In this document: positions 36,119 through 38,607 of the stretch, piece after piece | Position numbering within the stretch: the stretch's first letter is position 1 | How the letters are laid out: every line of letters begins with the position of its first letter | From: a virus | DNA: 38,607 nucleotides | IMG/VR virus record: IMGVR_UViG_3300017744_000040 | Coordinates: 1 to 38,607 of that record | Direction: 5' to 3' (one strand) | The notes under the pieces: generated by a model | Databases searched by the model: none | Told to the model about the DNA's origin: nothing | What the model saw: only the letters and a program-made list of their open reading frames with translations | Made by a program: the position numbers and the translations under genes

Positions 36119-36809
36119 ATTCTTTATAACTCATTAGTGTAGTATTTTTAAGATCAACACCGGTCTGTAAATTGTGTAGATATTCGGGTGGATTGTCATG
36201 CACAATGGTAAAATTGCAATAAGGTCGTTTTTTTATTATGTGTCTTAATTGTGTTAGCCATACATCAAAAATTTGATCGCTATGTCTTTCACCATAGTTC
36301 TCAGAATCTTGATAGATGTTATTCAATTGATTCTTTCCGTATTCTCTAAAATCAAATCCTATAAGATAAATTTGTTTGTGCCCGTGTACAGTGGCAGTCC
36401 AAATTGCTTGATTGCCTGATATGTATCCAGGATTGTTTGGTATAAGATTAAGTCCCTTATTTCTGTTAACTTCTAGACTTGGTGCATAACACACACAGTC
36501 TTTCCACATTTCGCTTTTAGATATTTCACGTGAGATGTTGGCGTCTACACTAAAAATAAAGTTAGGAGTAAAATCTCTGTACAAGGCATTACAACCATAT
36601 GTTTGGCCTGTGGCATTCAACGTTGACAAGTCAAAATGTTTTCTACTGGGACCGTTGCCAATGATGTATGCATTACCTTTTGCTACTGCGTTAACTTTAT
36701 CTTTGTAGTATTCTTTTTCAACAATTCTTTTGCCTTTACGAATAGTGATTTTTTTTATAATAGTTTCTCCTGTGTATGGTGTCCAATCTATTGGTTTAAT
36801 TTCTGTCAT
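36087..36809 (-). CDS. DUF115/GNGPS-type phage protein (glycan-related)
   Basis: 240 residues. AYIIGNGPSRKHFDLS is the nucleotide-binding-like GNGPS loop near residue 50, followed by FIFSVDANI and HGHKQIYLIGFDFREYG. This is how DUF115/motility-accessory-like glycosyltransferases look; in phages the function is not settled. It lies 1 nt behind the 2OG oxygenase gene in a leftward cluster with glycosyltransferase-like genes, so a glycan role is likely. Confidence 0.65.
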   Translation of the reverse strand: MTEIKPIDWTPYTGETIIKKITIRKGKRIVEKEYYKDKVNAVAKGNAYIIGNGPSRKHFDLSTLNATGQTYGCNALYRDFTPNFIFSVDANISREISKSEMWKDCVCYAPSLEVNRNKGLNLIPNNPGYISGNQAIWTATVHGHKQIYLIGFDFREYGKNQLNNIYQDSENYGERHSDQIFDVWLTQLRHIIKKRPYCNFTIVHDNPPEYLHNLQTGVDLKNTTLMSYKEFNGKVLDRKS

Positions 36810-36810
36810 G

Positions 36811-37314
36811 CTATTCTTTAGGTATATAATTTAAATTTAACACTGCTCTGTAAGGTTGTTTACAAGAGTTAGTTGTGCCGGCGTGTGGCATTGTGGCATC
36901 AAACAGCACTAGTCTATTTGCAACACTTGTGATTTTTTCTCCACTTTCAAATTTAGTATAGCCGTTATTTGTATTCAAATATAAAACTGCTGTTTTACTT
37001 TTATCAGCAGGTTTTTCTATATCTATGTGCATTCCATGTTCTTGTATTTTTTCTGTCCTATATAATAAATTAAATTTTGCTCTTACAATCTCTTTTATGT
37101 TCAATTTATCTTTAAAGATATCTAGTCCTCCTAATGTAAAAGAACTTTGAAATTTTTTATCTTTGTACATCAGATGGGTAAACTGTACATAGCCATCGCC
37201 GGCATAACTTACACTATGATTTAAATACCATGGAAACTGTCCCCATTTTAAAACTATGTATTCTAGATCACTAAAGTCGTCTTTACTTAAAAAATTATCT
37301 TTAATTTCTAACAT
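36811..37314 (-). CDS. 2OG-Fe(II) oxygenase (167 aa)
   Basis: 167 residues, the compact prolyl-hydroxylase-like type. Metal ligands are in HGMHIDIEKP (HxD), followed by AVLYLNTNNGYTKFES and the distal MPHAGTTNSCKQPYRAVLN with His and 2OG-binding Arg. All three metal ligands and the Arg are present. It overlaps the downstream end of the GT-B-like gene by 14 bp. Fourth oxygenase of this kind in the window. Confidence 0.78.
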   Translation of the reverse strand: MLEIKDNFLSKDDFSDLEYIVLKWGQFPWYLNHSVSYAGDGYVQFTHLMYKDKKFQSSFTLGGLDIFKDKLNIKEIVRAKFNLLYRTEKIQEHGMHIDIEKPADKSKTAVLYLNTNNGYTKFESGEKITSVANRLVLFDATMPHAGTTNSCKQPYRAVLNLNYIPKE

Positions 37315-38173
37315 TATATTTTTTTACCAGTTGGTTTCTAATTCTCTCCCAAGGAACTCCTTGTTTTATTTCGTCAATCCACCATTCGGTGTGACACAGT
37401 TTGTGAGCCCACTCTTCTCGATTTGGCGTTTTTGGGTTTGTCATATTTGTGTAATTATTATTAGCCACATCATAACTTAGACTTGACGGAGACGTAAAAA
37501 CAGGAATGCCATTAAACACAGCCTCCATTGCTGGATTACTACTATGATTTACAACTGCAAATGCATTATCTAATTGTTTAACAAAATCTGTATCGTCATA
37601 GGTATTTGGATTTCTTCTAGGAATTTGTGTTTGTACCCCTGCCATTTTTACACTAATCATATTACGTGGATGAGGTCTAATTATTATGTTTTTGTCAGTG
37701 TGTTTTTTTATTTGTGCTACTTGTTCTAATAACCAAGCATTCATGTCTGGAAGATTTTTCCATTGTTCACTGCTGTCATGTTGTCCACAAACAATTATAT
37801 TTTTTCCAGTGCGTTTCCATGGCTTTAGTTTAATATCAAATTTTTTCCATCTGTCAAGACTGTATTCGTCATTGGCAAAATCAGCGTCTCTGTTAATTCC
37901 GTTGATACCTATTTTCCAAGTGGTGTTTCTTTTAATGCCACCAACTTCTAAAACTACCACTGGTTTTTTAAGTGCTTGAAATTCTTTCCAAACTTTTAAA
38001 TTATTACGCATACGTCCTTGCCATAACACTGACCAAATTACAGCAACATCTGTATCGTGGTCCCACTTATCGATTTGGAAATTTTCTTTTTTGTTTTTAA
38101 GATGTTCAATTAAAGCATCAAAGACTGGCTTTGAATTCAAACTGCCGTAGGATGGAAATACACTTATTTTCAT
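37301..38173 (-). CDS. GT-B/CDP-glycerol glycerophosphotransferase-like protein
   Basis: 290 residues. IIIRPHPR near residue 165 and AVVNHSSNPAMEAVFNGIPVFTSP near residue 210 match the C-terminal nucleotide-binding half of capsule (KpsS/CDP-glycerol transferase-like) enzymes. The N-terminal half is shortened. It probably transfers a sugar or polyol phosphate to a glycan. It overlaps the oxygenase gene and follows the partial gene by 5 nt, so one operon is likely. Confidence 0.72.
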   Translation of the reverse strand: MKISVFPSYGSLNSKPVFDALIEHLKNKKENFQIDKWDHDTDVAVIWSVLWQGRMRNNLKVWKEFQALKKPVVVLEVGGIKRNTTWKIGINGINRDADFANDEYSLDRWKKFDIKLKPWKRTGKNIIVCGQHDSSEQWKNLPDMNAWLLEQVAQIKKHTDKNIIIRPHPRNMISVKMAGVQTQIPRRNPNTYDDTDFVKQLDNAFAVVNHSSNPAMEAVFNGIPVFTSPSSLSYDVANNNYTNMTNPKTPNREEWAHKLCHTEWWIDEIKQGVPWERIRNQLVKKYNVRN

Positions 38174-38178
38174 CTTGA

Positions 38179-38607
38179 TTAATTTCCTTGTTTGCCCTTT
38201 GCAACTTTGTTTACAATGTCTTCTGCTTGTTTTGGATCAAATTTTATGCCACCAAACGGATCATAATTTTCTACGTTTTTCCAGTAGTCTTGCTTTCTTT
38301 CAGTGCGTAAATCTGTACTCGAACTCTTTCCTTTAATTTTTCTTTTGCCTTTCATGTGATCAATATATTCTCCTAGAACACTGTTTATAAAAATATGATG
38401 TCCTTTGGCTCCAGCACCTTTGCCAATATCAACACCATCATTAGGTGCAATTCTTTTTAATATTTGCCAAAATAGATAACTGTCATGCCATTCTAGTTCA
38501 TTAAAAATAGTATCTTTATTGTATAAATCTGTCCATGCTTTCATGAAGTCTGTTATTTTTGGATGCTTTTTATTGTAACACACCCAACCACACTCTGGAT
38601 ATTTTTC
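38179..38607 (-). CDS. Nucleotide-sugar-transferase-like protein, cut by the window (partial)
   Basis: 142 codons to the right edge with no start; a GTG at 38583 is unlikely to be it, because the upstream codons (EKYPECGWV) are in frame and continue the protein. Motifs CGWVCYNKKHPKITDF and EWHDSYLFWQIL recall the C-terminal part of a phage nucleotide-sugar (GT-A-like) transferase. The tail is basic and ends KVAKGKQGN. Full length cannot be judged. Confidence 0.6.
   Translation of the reverse strand, partial: EKYPECGWVCYNKKHPKITDFMKAWTDLYNKDTIFNELEWHDSYLFWQILKRIAPNDGVDIGKGAGAKGHHIFINSVLGEYIDHMKGKRKIKGKSSSTDLRTERKQDYWKNVENYDPFGGIKFDPKQAEDIVNKVAKGKQGN

Overview
The window looks like part of the genome of a T4-like tailed phage (myovirus) from the sea, probably infecting an AT-rich alphaproteobacterium such as a SAR11 relative. 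The host is an inference. The phage assignment rests on T4-type replication genes (gp41-like helicase, gp61-like primase, gp62-like clamp-loader subunit, UvsW-like helicase), T4-type late promoters (TATAAATA and close variants), extreme gene overlap, many tiny unknown genes, two tRNAs, and families typical of marine T4-like phages (twitch radical SAM, FkbM methyltransferases, DUF59, 2OG-Fe(II) oxygenases). No head, tail-tube or terminase gene is present, so this is an internal or accessory plus replication section. The right-end gene is cut by the window.

Layout. 1-3.6 kb: GC-richer section of very small genes, most with their own promoter (zinc ribbon, membrane micro-proteins, a methyltransferase, a 2OG oxygenase). 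3.6-4.9 kb: a sigma70-type promoter, a highly structured leader RNA containing an H-type pseudoknot, a second consensus promoter, then clpP and a bL33-like ribosomal protein. 4.9-9.7 kb: nucleotide-sugar dehydrogenase, epimerase, glycosyltransferase, FkbM methyltransferase, DUF59 Fe-S protein and several small lipoproteins. 10.1-12.7 kb (+): promoter, tRNA-Thr, tRNA-Glu, unknown protein, amidinotransferase, SGNH hydrolase. 12.7-22.6 kb (-): a metabolic island of two radical SAM enzymes, sulfotransferase-like protein, SDR, PP-loop ATPase, TctA and TctC transporter proteins, two 2OG oxygenases, a second SGNH protein, a ferredoxin and a second FkbM. 22.6-27.4 kb (-): C-family DNA polymerase without PHP domain, endonuclease III, replicative helicase, primase. 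27.4-28.7 kb: BppU-like virion protein and a small unknown. 28.6-35.6 kb (-): ten mutually overlapping genes behind one promoter (unknown 454-aa protein, UvsW, gp62, a zinc-finger protein, a GT-like protein, a miniature second DnaE-like protein). 35.6-38.6 kb: SprT-like metallopeptidase (+) facing a leftward glycan-modification cluster.

How it works together. The replication genes make a T4-type fork (41/61/62, UvsW) but the polymerase in the window is DnaE-type; no B-family gp43 is seen here. The sugar, glycan and sulfotransferase genes suggest remodelling of cell-surface or virion glycans. ClpP, bL33, tRNAs, ferredoxin, DUF59 and the Tct proteins look like host-takeover or auxiliary metabolic functions.

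The most striking non-coding signal is that about twenty genes have a promoter -10/late element ending only 4-7 nt before the start codon. Their mRNAs would begin at or next to AUG, i.e. be leaderless, while internal operon genes use overlapping stop-start signals or a Shine-Dalgarno. The second is the structured RNA ahead of clpP.
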